From positions 1 to 46,189 of the forward strand of contig CAZTPJ010000025.1 of NCBI GenBank assembly GCA_964614515.1: 46,189 nucleotides of DNA, given 5' to 3'. Each line of letters opens with the position of its first letter. Positions within the stretch are counted from its first letter, which is position 1. The stretch comes from CAZTPJ01 sp964614515. Its GTDB lineage: Bacteria; Planctomycetota; Phycisphaerae; Phycisphaerales; UBA1924. Positions 16,727 to 24,094 of the stretch are shown piece by piece. The translations under genes were made by a program, and so were the position numbers. Below the pieces are notes generated by a model that saw only the letters and a list, made by a program, of their open reading frames with translations, had not been told where the DNA came from and made no database searches.

Positions 16727-17794
16727 GTGGACGTGCGCACGCTTCTGTCGGGATTGCTCGCAGGCCAGCGCCTGACCGAGGCGCAGGCGGAGGCTCTCTT
16801 CGAGTCGCTCTTCGCGGGGCGGTTGGATGATGCACAGATCGCGGCCATTCTCGCGTTGATCCAGGTTCGCGGGCCGTGCGTCGATGAACTCGTCGGCGCC
16901 GCGAGAACGATGCGCCGGCACGCCACGCCCGTGCCCTTCGCGCCCACCGATGCGTCGCGTGCTTCGCTGCTGGACACCTGCGGCACGGGAGGCGCGATCA
17001 AAACGTTCAACATCTCGACGGTGGTGGCGATCGTCACCGCGTCCGCGACGCCCGTTGATGCGCCACGGCGGATCTTCGTTGCCAAGCATGGCAATCGAAG
17101 CCGCACGGGTCGCGGTTCGGCGGAGGTGCTCGCGCGGCTCGGCGTGAATGTCGACGCGCCGCCGGATGTGCAGGCGGCGTGCCTGCGCGAGGCGGGCGTG
17201 TGCTTCTGCTTCGCGATTCATCATCATCCCGCGGCGCGTCACGCGGCCGGGGCGCGGCGATCGCTCGGCGTGCCGACGATGTTCAACTTGCTCGGGCCGT
17301 TGACGAATCCCGCGTGCGCGCCACGGCAACTCCTCGGCGTTTTTGATCGCGCGTATGTCGAGCCGATGGCCCAGGCCCTGCTCCGACTCGGGGCGCACAA
17401 GGCGATGGTCGTGCATAGCGACGACGGCCTCGATGAAATCTCCACCATGGCCCCGACGACCATCGCGCATGTGTACGCCGGTTGCGTCGCCATCGAACGA
17501 TTTGATCCGGCGACGATGGGCGTCCCGCCGGCGAACGTCGCGGACCTTCAGGCGCGTGACCTTGATGATGCGGCGGCGCGAGCGCTCGGCGTGTTGCGCG
17601 GTGACCGTGGGCCTGCGCGGGATATTGTGCTGCTCAACGCCGCCGCGGCGCTGGTGGTGGGCGATGTCGCCGGCGATCTTCGCGCAGGGTTGCAGATGGC
17701 GGCGAAGGCGATTGACTCCGGCGCGGCCGTGAAGACGCTCGAAACACTCGCGCGGACGTCCCATGTGTCGCAGGGCGAGCCGGGTTCGCCGTGA
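16727..17794 (+). CDS. trpD: Anthranilate phosphoribosyltransferase
   Basis: Transfers phosphoribose from PRPP to anthranilate, the second step of tryptophan synthesis. PRPP-loop DTCGTGGAIKTFNIST is at about residues 83-98, VAKHGNRSRTGRGSAEVL at about 119-136, GVPTMFNLLGPLTNP at about 181-195 and the metal-binding HSDDGLDEIS at about 229-238. 355 residues, normal. The start is GTG at 16727: an in-frame TGA lies directly before it (16724-16726) and the ATG at 16723 is out of frame, so GTG is the only sensible choice; GATGAGG lies upstream. The usual neighbours trpG/trpC are absent. The stop lies 2 bp from the stop of rnr on the other strand. Confidence 0.95.
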   Translation: MDVRTLLSGLLAGQRLTEAQAEALFESLFAGRLDDAQIAAILALIQVRGPCVDELVGAARTMRRHATPVPFAPTDASRASLLDTCGTGGAIKTFNISTVVAIVTASATPVDAPRRIFVAKHGNRSRTGRGSAEVLARLGVNVDAPPDVQAACLREAGVCFCFAIHHHPAARHAAGARRSLGVPTMFNLLGPLTNPACAPRQLLGVFDRAYVEPMAQALLRLGAHKAMVVHSDDGLDEISTMAPTTIAHVYAGCVAIERFDPATMGVPPANVADLQARDLDDAAARALGVLRGDRGPARDIVLLNAAAALVVGDVAGDLRAGLQMAAKAIDSGAAVKTLETLARTSHVSQGEPGSP

Positions 17795-17796
17795 GG

Positions 17797-20253
17797 TCAC
17801 GTGTCGCGGCGGTGGTGCTTCTTGCCTTTGTCGCGCGATTTGCTTTTCTGGCTGCGTCGCTGCGTGCCGGTGAGTTTGTTCATGGCGCCAAAGCCCGCGC
17901 CCTTGCCTCCGCCGATCCCCCCAGCGGGGCCGAGTGCGCGTGGCTTGACTTCCTTGGACTTGCCCACCGCCCGCGCCTCGGCGTTGACGATGACGAGATC
18001 CAACTGACGCCGCGCGAGGTCCACGTTCGCGATGCCCACCGACACCGTGTCGCCCATGTTGAACGAACGCCCCGAGCGCTGATCCACCAGTGCGCCCGTG
18101 CGCGGATCGATCTTCCACTGCGGGGGCATCTGTGATCGCGTGATGTCGCCGGGCAGGTCGGCCGTCTTGACCATGCCGTCGGCGAGATACTTGTCGATCT
18201 GCACGAACACGCCGCGCTGCGAGACGCCCGTGACCACGCCGCGGAAGACCTCGCCGATGTGCTTCTCCAGCAGTTGCAACACGAGAAACTGTTTGAGATT
18301 ACGTTCGGCCTCTTCGGCGTTCTGTTCCGTGCGGGTGATGTCTCGCGCGATCAGGTGCAACACCGGCTCGGGCGGACACAAGTCGGACTCGAGCAGTTTG
18401 CGCCCGAGGCGATTGCGCTCATCATCCGTCCGCGGGCGACGCTGGCCGTTGTCCGTCAGACGTAGATATTCGACGAGCGCACGGTGTACGGTGAGGTCGG
18501 CGTAGCGCCGAATGGGACTGGTGAAGTGCGCATAGGCCCCGCTGGCGAGGGCGAAGTGCCCGATGCGCGCGGGCGAATATTCCGCCTTGGTCAATGTGCG
18601 CAGCACGGCCATATGCACCGCCCGCGCGGCGGGCGTGCCGCGCGTGGCGTTGAGCAGGCCCTGCAACTCCTCGCGGCTCGGTCGCGCGGGGATCGTGAAC
18701 CCCGCGACCTTCGCCGCCTTGCGCAGTTCATCCACATCGCCGGGCGTCGGCTCGGGGTGAATGCGCCGGATCAGCGGGACATCGAGTTGATCGAACAGCC
18801 GCGCGAGCACTTCGTTCGCCTCGACCATGAACATCTCGATGAGCGTGTGCGTGAAGGCGTCATCCTCGCGCTCCGCGTCGATGACGTGGCCCTGCTCGTC
18901 ATACAGCAGCACGACCTCGGGCAGTTCGAGCGAGATCATGCCCTGTCGCTCGCGCCGGGCGCGAATCGCCTTGGCCAGCGCGTTCATTTCGCGCAGCACG
19001 CCGATGAGTTCATCGCTGTAGTTCGGCTCGGTCCTGGCGTGCTTCTTCGCTTCGTTGGGGTCGCCGTCGATCAGGGCCTGTGCTTCAAGATAGGTCAGGC
19101 GCTTGCGACTGTTGATGATGACCGAGCCGACGCCCTCGCGGCGAATCTCGCCGCGCTCGTCATACGACATGAACGCGGCCTTGCAGAACCGCGGCACGCC
19201 CTCCTGCAACGAGCAGATGCCGTTCGACAACACCTCCGGCAGCATCGGGATCACATGTCGCGGCAGATACACCGAGTTGCCGCGTCGCCGGGCCTCGACA
19301 TCCAGCGCTGTGTCCGGCGCGATGAACTCGCCGACATCCGCGATGTACACCGACAGATCCCACCCGCGCTCCGTCCGCCGAATCGAAATCGCGTCGTCAT
19401 AGTCCTTCGCATCCGGCGGATCGATCGTGATGATGAACTCGTCGGTCTTGTCCGTGCGCCCGGGCAGCGCCGACGCCCCGCGACGCTTGAACTCCGCGAT
19501 GGAATCCTCAAAACCGGCCGTGATCGCACGCGCCTGTTCCACGCACTCCTCGGGAAACTCTCCCGACAGGCCATAGGCCGCGATGACGGCCTGCGTTTCG
19601 ACATCGGGCCTTCCCGCTTCGCCGAGAATGCGTGTGATGACGCCCTCGCCGAGCATGTCGCCTTCGGGATAGACGACCATGTCAAGAACGACCTTGTCGC
19701 CGGGTTGGACATTCTTGGATTCAGCATCGCGCACGACGATGGGGTTGCGAATCTCTCGGGCGTCTGGGAACGCGATCCACTGCCCGCCGCGGCGCTCGAT
19801 GCGACCCGTGAACGTCGCGCGCTTGCGCTTGACGACTTCGATGATCCGCCCTTCAAACTGCGGCCCTTCGCCGGGCGTGTGTCGCTCGCGCGCCTTGTTG
19901 CGGCGAACCTCGACACGCACCACATCACCGCTGAGCGCATCGAGCGTTTCATCCGGCGGGATGAACACCGATCCCTCGCGCATGAGTTTCGACGGGCGCA
20001 CGAAGCCAAACCCGCGCGGGTTCTTGGTGAACACGCCCTCCCACTCGGCCCCCAGCGATGCGATCGACGGCAGCGAAATCAGCCCCGCATCGTCCACCTG
20101 AATCTCGCCTCGGCCCTTGAGTTCTTCCACGGCCGTGGCGAGTTCCGCGCGATCCGACAGGCCCAGATCCTCGACGAGTTCGGCGAGTCGGCGCGGCGTG
20201 TAAGAATCGTGGGCCAGGTGATCGATCAGTCGGCGGTGCAGAGTTGAAGACAT
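17797..20253 (-). CDS. rnr: Ribonuclease R family 3'-5' exoribonuclease
   Basis: 818 residues, the normal RNase R size. An N-terminal winged-helix-like region (about 1-60) is followed by cold-shock/OB domains (WEGVFTKNPRGFGFVRPS at about 71-88). The RNB catalytic domain has the Mg2+-binding Asp cluster DPPDAKDYDDAIS (about 284-296), and the family motif HFTSPIRRYADLTVHRALVE is also present. A C-terminal S1 domain (about 650-735, GVVTGVSQRGVFVQIDKYLA) precedes a basic tail (KSKSRDKGKKHHRR). It degrades structured RNA, acting in rRNA quality control and mRNA turnover. It is followed on the same strand after its stop by nothing, since trpD converges 2 bp away. ATG start, 27 bp downstream (in transcription) of the next gene's stop. 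Confidence 0.95.
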   Translation of the reverse strand: MSSTLHRRLIDHLAHDSYTPRRLAELVEDLGLSDRAELATAVEELKGRGEIQVDDAGLISLPSIASLGAEWEGVFTKNPRGFGFVRPSKLMREGSVFIPPDETLDALSGDVVRVEVRRNKARERHTPGEGPQFEGRIIEVVKRKRATFTGRIERRGGQWIAFPDAREIRNPIVVRDAESKNVQPGDKVVLDMVVYPEGDMLGEGVITRILGEAGRPDVETQAVIAAYGLSGEFPEECVEQARAITAGFEDSIAEFKRRGASALPGRTDKTDEFIITIDPPDAKDYDDAISIRRTERGWDLSVYIADVGEFIAPDTALDVEARRRGNSVYLPRHVIPMLPEVLSNGICSLQEGVPRFCKAAFMSYDERGEIRREGVGSVIINSRKRLTYLEAQALIDGDPNEAKKHARTEPNYSDELIGVLREMNALAKAIRARRERQGMISLELPEVVLLYDEQGHVIDAEREDDAFTHTLIEMFMVEANEVLARLFDQLDVPLIRRIHPEPTPGDVDELRKAAKVAGFTIPARPSREELQGLLNATRGTPAARAVHMAVLRTLTKAEYSPARIGHFALASGAYAHFTSPIRRYADLTVHRALVEYLRLTDNGQRRPRTDDERNRLGRKLLESDLCPPEPVLHLIARDITRTEQNAEEAERNLKQFLVLQLLEKHIGEVFRGVVTGVSQRGVFVQIDKYLADGMVKTADLPGDITRSQMPPQWKIDPRTGALVDQRSGRSFNMGDTVSVGIANVDLARRQLDLVIVNAEARAVGKSKEVKPRALGPAGGIGGGKGAGFGAMNKLTGTQRRSQKSKSRDKGKKHHRRDT

Positions 20254-20280
20254 GTCGTCGCTTTCGTGGCGATGGCCGGG

Positions 20281-21261
20281 TCAGAGTTTCGCGGCGTATG
20301 ACGCGGCCGTCTCGCGAAGCGGACGAAGGGTGATGTTCATGTGTGCGTGCAGTTTGTCGGCGCTGGCCGTGCTGTCCTGCCCGCCCATCAGGGCCATGCC
20401 CGCGTCAAACGGCAGGAAGGCGCCCAGGCCGACGAGTTTCGCCCCCATGGCCGCATACGCCGCCAGGTCCGCGGGAATGCCGACCGGACGCAGTTTGTCG
20501 TTCGCATCGGGTGTGATGGACTGGAAGAACTTCAGGAACTCCGGCCATGACAGCGTCTCCGGCCCGGCCAGCGGATAGACCTCGCCGATGGTCGCGGGCG
20601 TTTCGAGGGCGGAGACAAACGCGGCCGCGACATCGTTTACATACACCGGCGCCATCACCGGATCTTCATACTTCGTCGGTCCCAGTGGCACGCTTTCATC
20701 GGTGTGCGGGCGCTTGAAGTACGGCAGGAAGAACTTGGGCTGTGCATCGCCGCGAACCCAGTCGGCGACGAGCTGCGTGAACTCGCCGCCGGGGCCGTGG
20801 ATCGTCGATGGGCGAAAGATGGTCCAGTCAAGGCCGGAGCGGCGCACAATCATCTCGGCTTCAAACTTGGTGCGCTGATATTCGCAGATGCCCTCATCGC
20901 TGACGCCCAGCGCGGACATGTGGATGAGTCGCTTGGCCCCGGCCACGCGGCACGCATCGACAACGATCTGCGTCGCGTCGACGTGCAATCGCTTGAAGCG
21001 GGCGCGCCCGACCTCGCGGATGATCCCGATCAGGTGGATGCACGCATCGCAGGCCGTGAAGAGTTCGCCCACGGCGATTGGATCGAAGATGTCGCCGGCG
21101 ACGATGCTGAGGCGATCGGAGCGCGGGAAGACGTTGGCGACTTTGTCGTTGGATCGTGCCAGGGCGCGGACGATGTGCCCGCGTTCGAGCAGTTCGCGCA
21201 CGATGTGCCGCCCGACGAAGCCCGTGGAACCGGTGACGGCGACTGTAAGTGGGTGGCTCAT
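20281..21261 (-). CDS. NAD(P)-binding epimerase/NmrA-like protein (atypical SDR)
   Basis: Atypical short-chain dehydrogenase of about 326 residues. The Rossmann motif TGSTGFVGRHIVREL is at about residues 10-24. VAGDIFDP, CIHLIGIIREVGRARFKRLH and MSALGVSDEGICEYQRTKFEAE follow, then an FRPSTIHGPGGEF segment. It resembles the group related to complex I subunit NDUFA9/YwnB-like proteins; substrate unknown. The ATG at 21261 (MSHPLTVAVTG) is chosen because everything upstream in the open frame is encoded by tandem and palindromic repeats (21310-21500). It lies upstream of rnr on the same strand (27 bp), so the two could be cotranscribed. Confidence 0.85.
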   Translation of the reverse strand: MSHPLTVAVTGSTGFVGRHIVRELLERGHIVRALARSNDKVANVFPRSDRLSIVAGDIFDPIAVGELFTACDACIHLIGIIREVGRARFKRLHVDATQIVVDACRVAGAKRLIHMSALGVSDEGICEYQRTKFEAEMIVRRSGLDWTIFRPSTIHGPGGEFTQLVADWVRGDAQPKFFLPYFKRPHTDESVPLGPTKYEDPVMAPVYVNDVAAAFVSALETPATIGEVYPLAGPETLSWPEFLKFFQSITPDANDKLRPVGIPADLAAYAAMGAKLVGLGAFLPFDAGMALMGGQDSTASADKLHAHMNITLRPLRETAASYAAKL

Positions 21262-21309
21262 GGAGGGAGCATCGTAGCGGGGGTAGCCCGCTCGCTCCGC
21301 GAGCGGTGT

Positions 21310-21415
21310 CTGCTTCCTCATGCCGATGGCACGGCGCTCTCTCTTCATGCCGGAGGCACAGCGCGTTCTCTTCATGCCGAGGGCACAGCCCGTTCTCTTC
21401 ATGCCGAAGGCATGA
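21310..21415. repeat. Four tandem copies of a 27-bp repeat (TTCATGCCGRRGGCAC)
   Basis: The ATGCC of each copy falls at 21320, 21347, 21374 and 21401, an exact 27-bp period. Units read TTC(C/T)(T)CATGCCGNNGGCAC followed by a variable C/G-rich end. The unit core recurs inside smc (2135-2151). The array lies in the 279-bp spacer between the epimerase start and the atpA stop. Confidence 0.9.
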
Positions 21416-21421
21416 AGACTC

Positions 21422-21494
21422 GCCTCGGAGAGGCAAGCCACCCGAGAACTCGCCACGGAGTGGCGAGGTACTCGAGAACCTGCCACGGAGTGGC
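21422..21494. repeat. Three GCCWC-GGA-GWGGC palindromes
   Basis: GCCTCGGAGAGGC (21422-21434), GCCACGGAGTGGC (21452-21464, flanked by CT and AG that extend the stem) and GCCACGGAGTGGC (21482-21494). The first differs by A-to-T and T-to-A at paired positions, so base-pairing is kept. Another copy is inside smc at 2286-2304. Confidence 0.88.
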
Positions 21495-21540
21495 AGTCCA
21501 CCCGAGGCTCGTCACGAAGCGCGGAAGTGCGAACGGGCGA

Positions 21541-23097
21541 TCAGCCTTGCGGCTTCCAGCCGGCCTTGAAGTGCGTGATCGCTTCGGAGAGTTTCTTTTC
21601 GAGGCCCGCGTCGAGGGCTTTCTTATCGCGTAGTTCGTTCCAGATCGGCTTGCCGGCCGTGGTGAAATACTCAAGCATCGCCTTCTCGAACTGCCCAACC
21701 TTGGCGACGGGCACTTCATCGAGGAAGCCCTTGGTGCCGGCGTAGATGGATATGATCTGATCGACGACGGTGAACGGCACATACTGCGGCTGCTTGAGGA
21801 GTTCGACCATGCGCGCCCCGCGATCGAGTTGCAACTGCGTGGACTTGTCGAGTTCGGTGCCGAGTTGGGCGAAGGCTTCGAGTTCGCGATACGCCGCGAG
21901 GTCGAGTCGCAGCGAACCTGCGATCTTCTTCATCGCCTTGACCTGCGCGTTGCCGCCGACGCGCGAGACGGAGATGCCGACGTTGATGGCCGGACGCACG
22001 CCCGCGAAGAACAACTCCGGCTCAAGGTAAATCTGCCCGTCGGTGATCGAGATCACGTTGGTGGGGATGTACGCGGACACGTCGCCTTCCTGCGTCTCGA
22101 TGACGGGCAGGGCCGTGAGCGAGCCGCCGCCGTTCTCGTCCGAGAGTTTCGTCGCGCGTTCGAGCAGGCGCGAGTGCAGATAGAACACGTCGCCGGGATA
22201 CGCCTCGCGACCCGGGGGACGACGCAGCAGCAGCGACAACTGTCGATACGCCACGGCCTGCTTGGACAAGTCATCATAAATGCACAGCGCGTGCTTGGGT
22301 GTCTTGCCGTTCTTGCCCTGCCACATGAAGTACTCGCCCATGGCGCAGCCCGCGTACGGCGCGACATACTGCATCGGGGCCGGATCGCTCGAACCCGCGC
22401 TGACCACGATCGTGTAGTCCATCGCCCCGTTCTTGCGAAGCGTCTCAACCACGCCCGCCACCGTCGACTCCTTCTGACCCACCGCCACATAAATGCACAC
22501 CACCGCCTCCGGCGTGCCCCAATACTGCTTCTGATTGATGATCGTGTCGAGGGCCACGGCCGTCTTGCCCGTCTTGCGATCACCGATGATCAGTTCTCGC
22601 TGGCCACGGCCGATGGGGATCATCGCGTCAATGGCCTTGATGCCGGTCTGGAGCGGCTCGGTGACGGGCTGACGCTCGGCGATACCCGGCGCGATGATGT
22701 CAACCTTGCGGAACTCATCGGTCTGAATGGCCGGGCCATCATCGAGCGGTCGCCCGAGTGGGTCCACCACACGGCCGAGCATCGCTTCGCCGACGGGGAC
22801 TTCGAGCAGGCGTCCGGTGCTCTTGACCGTGTCGCCTTCCTTCACCGAGAGGTAGTCGCCGTAGATGACGGCGCCGACCGTGTCGGCCTCAAGGTTGAAG
22901 ACCTGACCCATGACCGAGCCATCGGAGGTGAGGAACTCGAGGAGTTCGCCGGCCATGGCGTTGGCCAGGCCGTAGATCCGCGCAATGCCGTCGCCGACTT
23001 CGACGACTCGTCCGACTTCGGAGACTTCGAGTTGCGCGGCGTACTGCTCGATTTCCTGCTTGATGACGCTGGCGATTTCGTCGGTCTTGATCTTCAC
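21541..23097 (-). CDS. atpA: F1 ATP synthase subunit alpha, isolated from other atp genes
   Basis: Alpha subunit of F-type ATP synthase, the regulatory nucleotide-binding partner of beta. 518 residues, normal. Walker A GDRKTGKT is at about residues 171-178, the alpha-type 'PGIAERQPVTEPLQTGIKAID' region at about 136-156, and the conserved AINVGISVSRVGGNAQVKAM segment at about 364-383. The start codon is GTG (23097), with AAGGG upstream. In most bacteria atpA sits between atpH and atpG; here neither flank holds an atp gene. Upstream are a spacer and a transposase, downstream repeats and an epimerase. No stop or frameshift is seen. Identity is certain; whether it is the only atpA copy is not known. 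Confidence 0.97.
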   Translation of the reverse strand: MKIKTDEIASVIKQEIEQYAAQLEVSEVGRVVEVGDGIARIYGLANAMAGELLEFLTSDGSVMGQVFNLEADTVGAVIYGDYLSVKEGDTVKSTGRLLEVPVGEAMLGRVVDPLGRPLDDGPAIQTDEFRKVDIIAPGIAERQPVTEPLQTGIKAIDAMIPIGRGQRELIIGDRKTGKTAVALDTIINQKQYWGTPEAVVCIYVAVGQKESTVAGVVETLRKNGAMDYTIVVSAGSSDPAPMQYVAPYAGCAMGEYFMWQGKNGKTPKHALCIYDDLSKQAVAYRQLSLLLRRPPGREAYPGDVFYLHSRLLERATKLSDENGGGSLTALPVIETQEGDVSAYIPTNVISITDGQIYLEPELFFAGVRPAINVGISVSRVGGNAQVKAMKKIAGSLRLDLAAYRELEAFAQLGTELDKSTQLQLDRGARMVELLKQPQYVPFTVVDQIISIYAGTKGFLDEVPVAKVGQFEKAMLEYFTTAGKPIWNELRDKKALDAGLEKKLSEAITHFKAGWKPQG

Positions 23098-23242
23098 GGG
23101 TGATCCCTTCTGGCGGCTATCTGATTCGTCTGACGGGCGTTGGCAATCGCCCGCGTTTTCCCTGAGTCGCAGGAGGGAGCGCAGGCTCCACGGCGACCGG
23201 GGCGGAAGGTTAGGCGGGTGTGGGATGGGTTTCCCGATCGAT

Positions 23243-24059
23243 CAGAGCACGCTGCGCAAGCAAGTGCGGGCGTCCGACGCTCCGAGGACTTCGGAATCGG
23301 GCAGAGCCACTGTGTGGAGCGTGTTGGAGCGAACCAAGACGGGCGGATTGCGGATGCCCCGACACTCGCTTGCGATTCGTGCTCTGATGCGCTTCGCACG
23401 TTGATCGGGCTGGCGCGCGTTCTGGTACTCTTGACCCATGCCGCTGGCGTACTTTCTTACATGGACGACCTATGGCACATGGCTCCATGGCGATGCGCGG
23501 GGGTCGGTGGATTGGAAGCATCGCGTGTACGCGACACCGGTTCTTGCGCCTGATCAGAAGCGACAGCGCGAGGACGCTGGCAGGCTCAGACATGCCCCTA
23601 TCGTTCTCGACGCCGATGCTCGAGCGATCGTGCGAGATACGATCGAAGCCCATGCCCGGCTGCGCAACTGGATCATCCTGGAACTCAACGTCCGGTCGAA
23701 TCATGTGCATGTGGTCGTCGAAGCCGCAATGGATCCCGACGCGATGATGTCGCAGTTCAAGGCGTGGTGTACGCGTCGCCTGCGCGACGCTGCATGGATC
23801 GGAGCTAAAGAACCCGTCTGGACCGAGGGCGGCAGCACGAAGTACATCTGGAACGATGCCTCCCTCGCGCGAGTGTTGCATTATGTCCGCCATGAACAAG
23901 GCCCGGAGAACTGACCAATCACAGCACGAAGCGCAACCAAGTGGCCGGTCAACCGCGGTCGCCGCGAGCTTCGTCCCATTCGTTGCATGTGAACGCCCTG
24001 CCCGACTCCGGAGGCCACAGAACTTCTGACGTCAGCACTTGCTTGCGCTGCGTGCTCTG
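23243..24059. mobile_element. RAYT element: transposase between two inverted ~140-bp palindromic units
   Basis: Left unit 23243-23386 starts CAGAGCACGCTGCGCAAGCA and ends in the inverse form (23363-23386, CACTCGCTTGCG ... GTGCTCTG). The right unit 23922-24059 is the same element reversed: its reverse complement starts CAGAGCACGCAGCGCAAGCA and continues co-linearly with the left unit (for example GGACTTCGGAATCGGGCAG against GGCCTCCGGAGTCGGGCAG). The transposase gene 23438-23914 lies between. This is the arrangement of a RAYT flanked by BIME-like repeat pairs. The 340-bp stretch 23098-23437 before the gene holds the left unit and no other gene. The right end lies 35 bp before the purB start. 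Exact ends are inferred. Confidence 0.75.
23438..23914 (+). CDS. REP-associated tyrosine transposase (Y1/HUH family)
   Basis: 158 residues, small Y1-transposase fold of the IS200/RAYT superfamily; such enzymes nick and rejoin single-stranded DNA at palindromes. The HUH metal-binding motif is NHVHVVVE (His89, His91). The candidate catalytic tyrosine is Tyr149 in RVLHYVRHEQG, at the place of the family's '(D)YI..NPV' tyrosine; the protein ends nine residues later, so the usual NPV tail is missing. FKAWCTRRL precedes a W-x-EGGSTKYIW segment. N-terminus PLAYFLTWTTYGTWLHGD is typical of this group. It lies alone between inverted repeat units, with no partner gene. Intact frame, so possibly active. 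Confidence 0.85.
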   Translation: MPLAYFLTWTTYGTWLHGDARGSVDWKHRVYATPVLAPDQKRQREDAGRLRHAPIVLDADARAIVRDTIEAHARLRNWIILELNVRSNHVHVVVEAAMDPDAMMSQFKAWCTRRLRDAAWIGAKEPVWTEGGSTKYIWNDASLARVLHYVRHEQGPEN

Positions 24060-24094
24060 ATCGAGTGGCTTAGCCCCGTCTCCTACACTTGCCC

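Noticed and set aside
18484..20247. 587-codon frame antisense to rnr
   Set aside because: No recognisable domain; the opposite strand encodes full RNase R motifs.
21310..21415. Possible CRISPR array (27-bp period, and 29-bp period at 33663)
   Set aside because: The whole period is repeat; there are no unique spacers and no cas genes.
21829..23103. 424-codon frame antisense to atpA
   Set aside because: Shadow of a highly conserved gene with Arg/His/Asp-rich composition.
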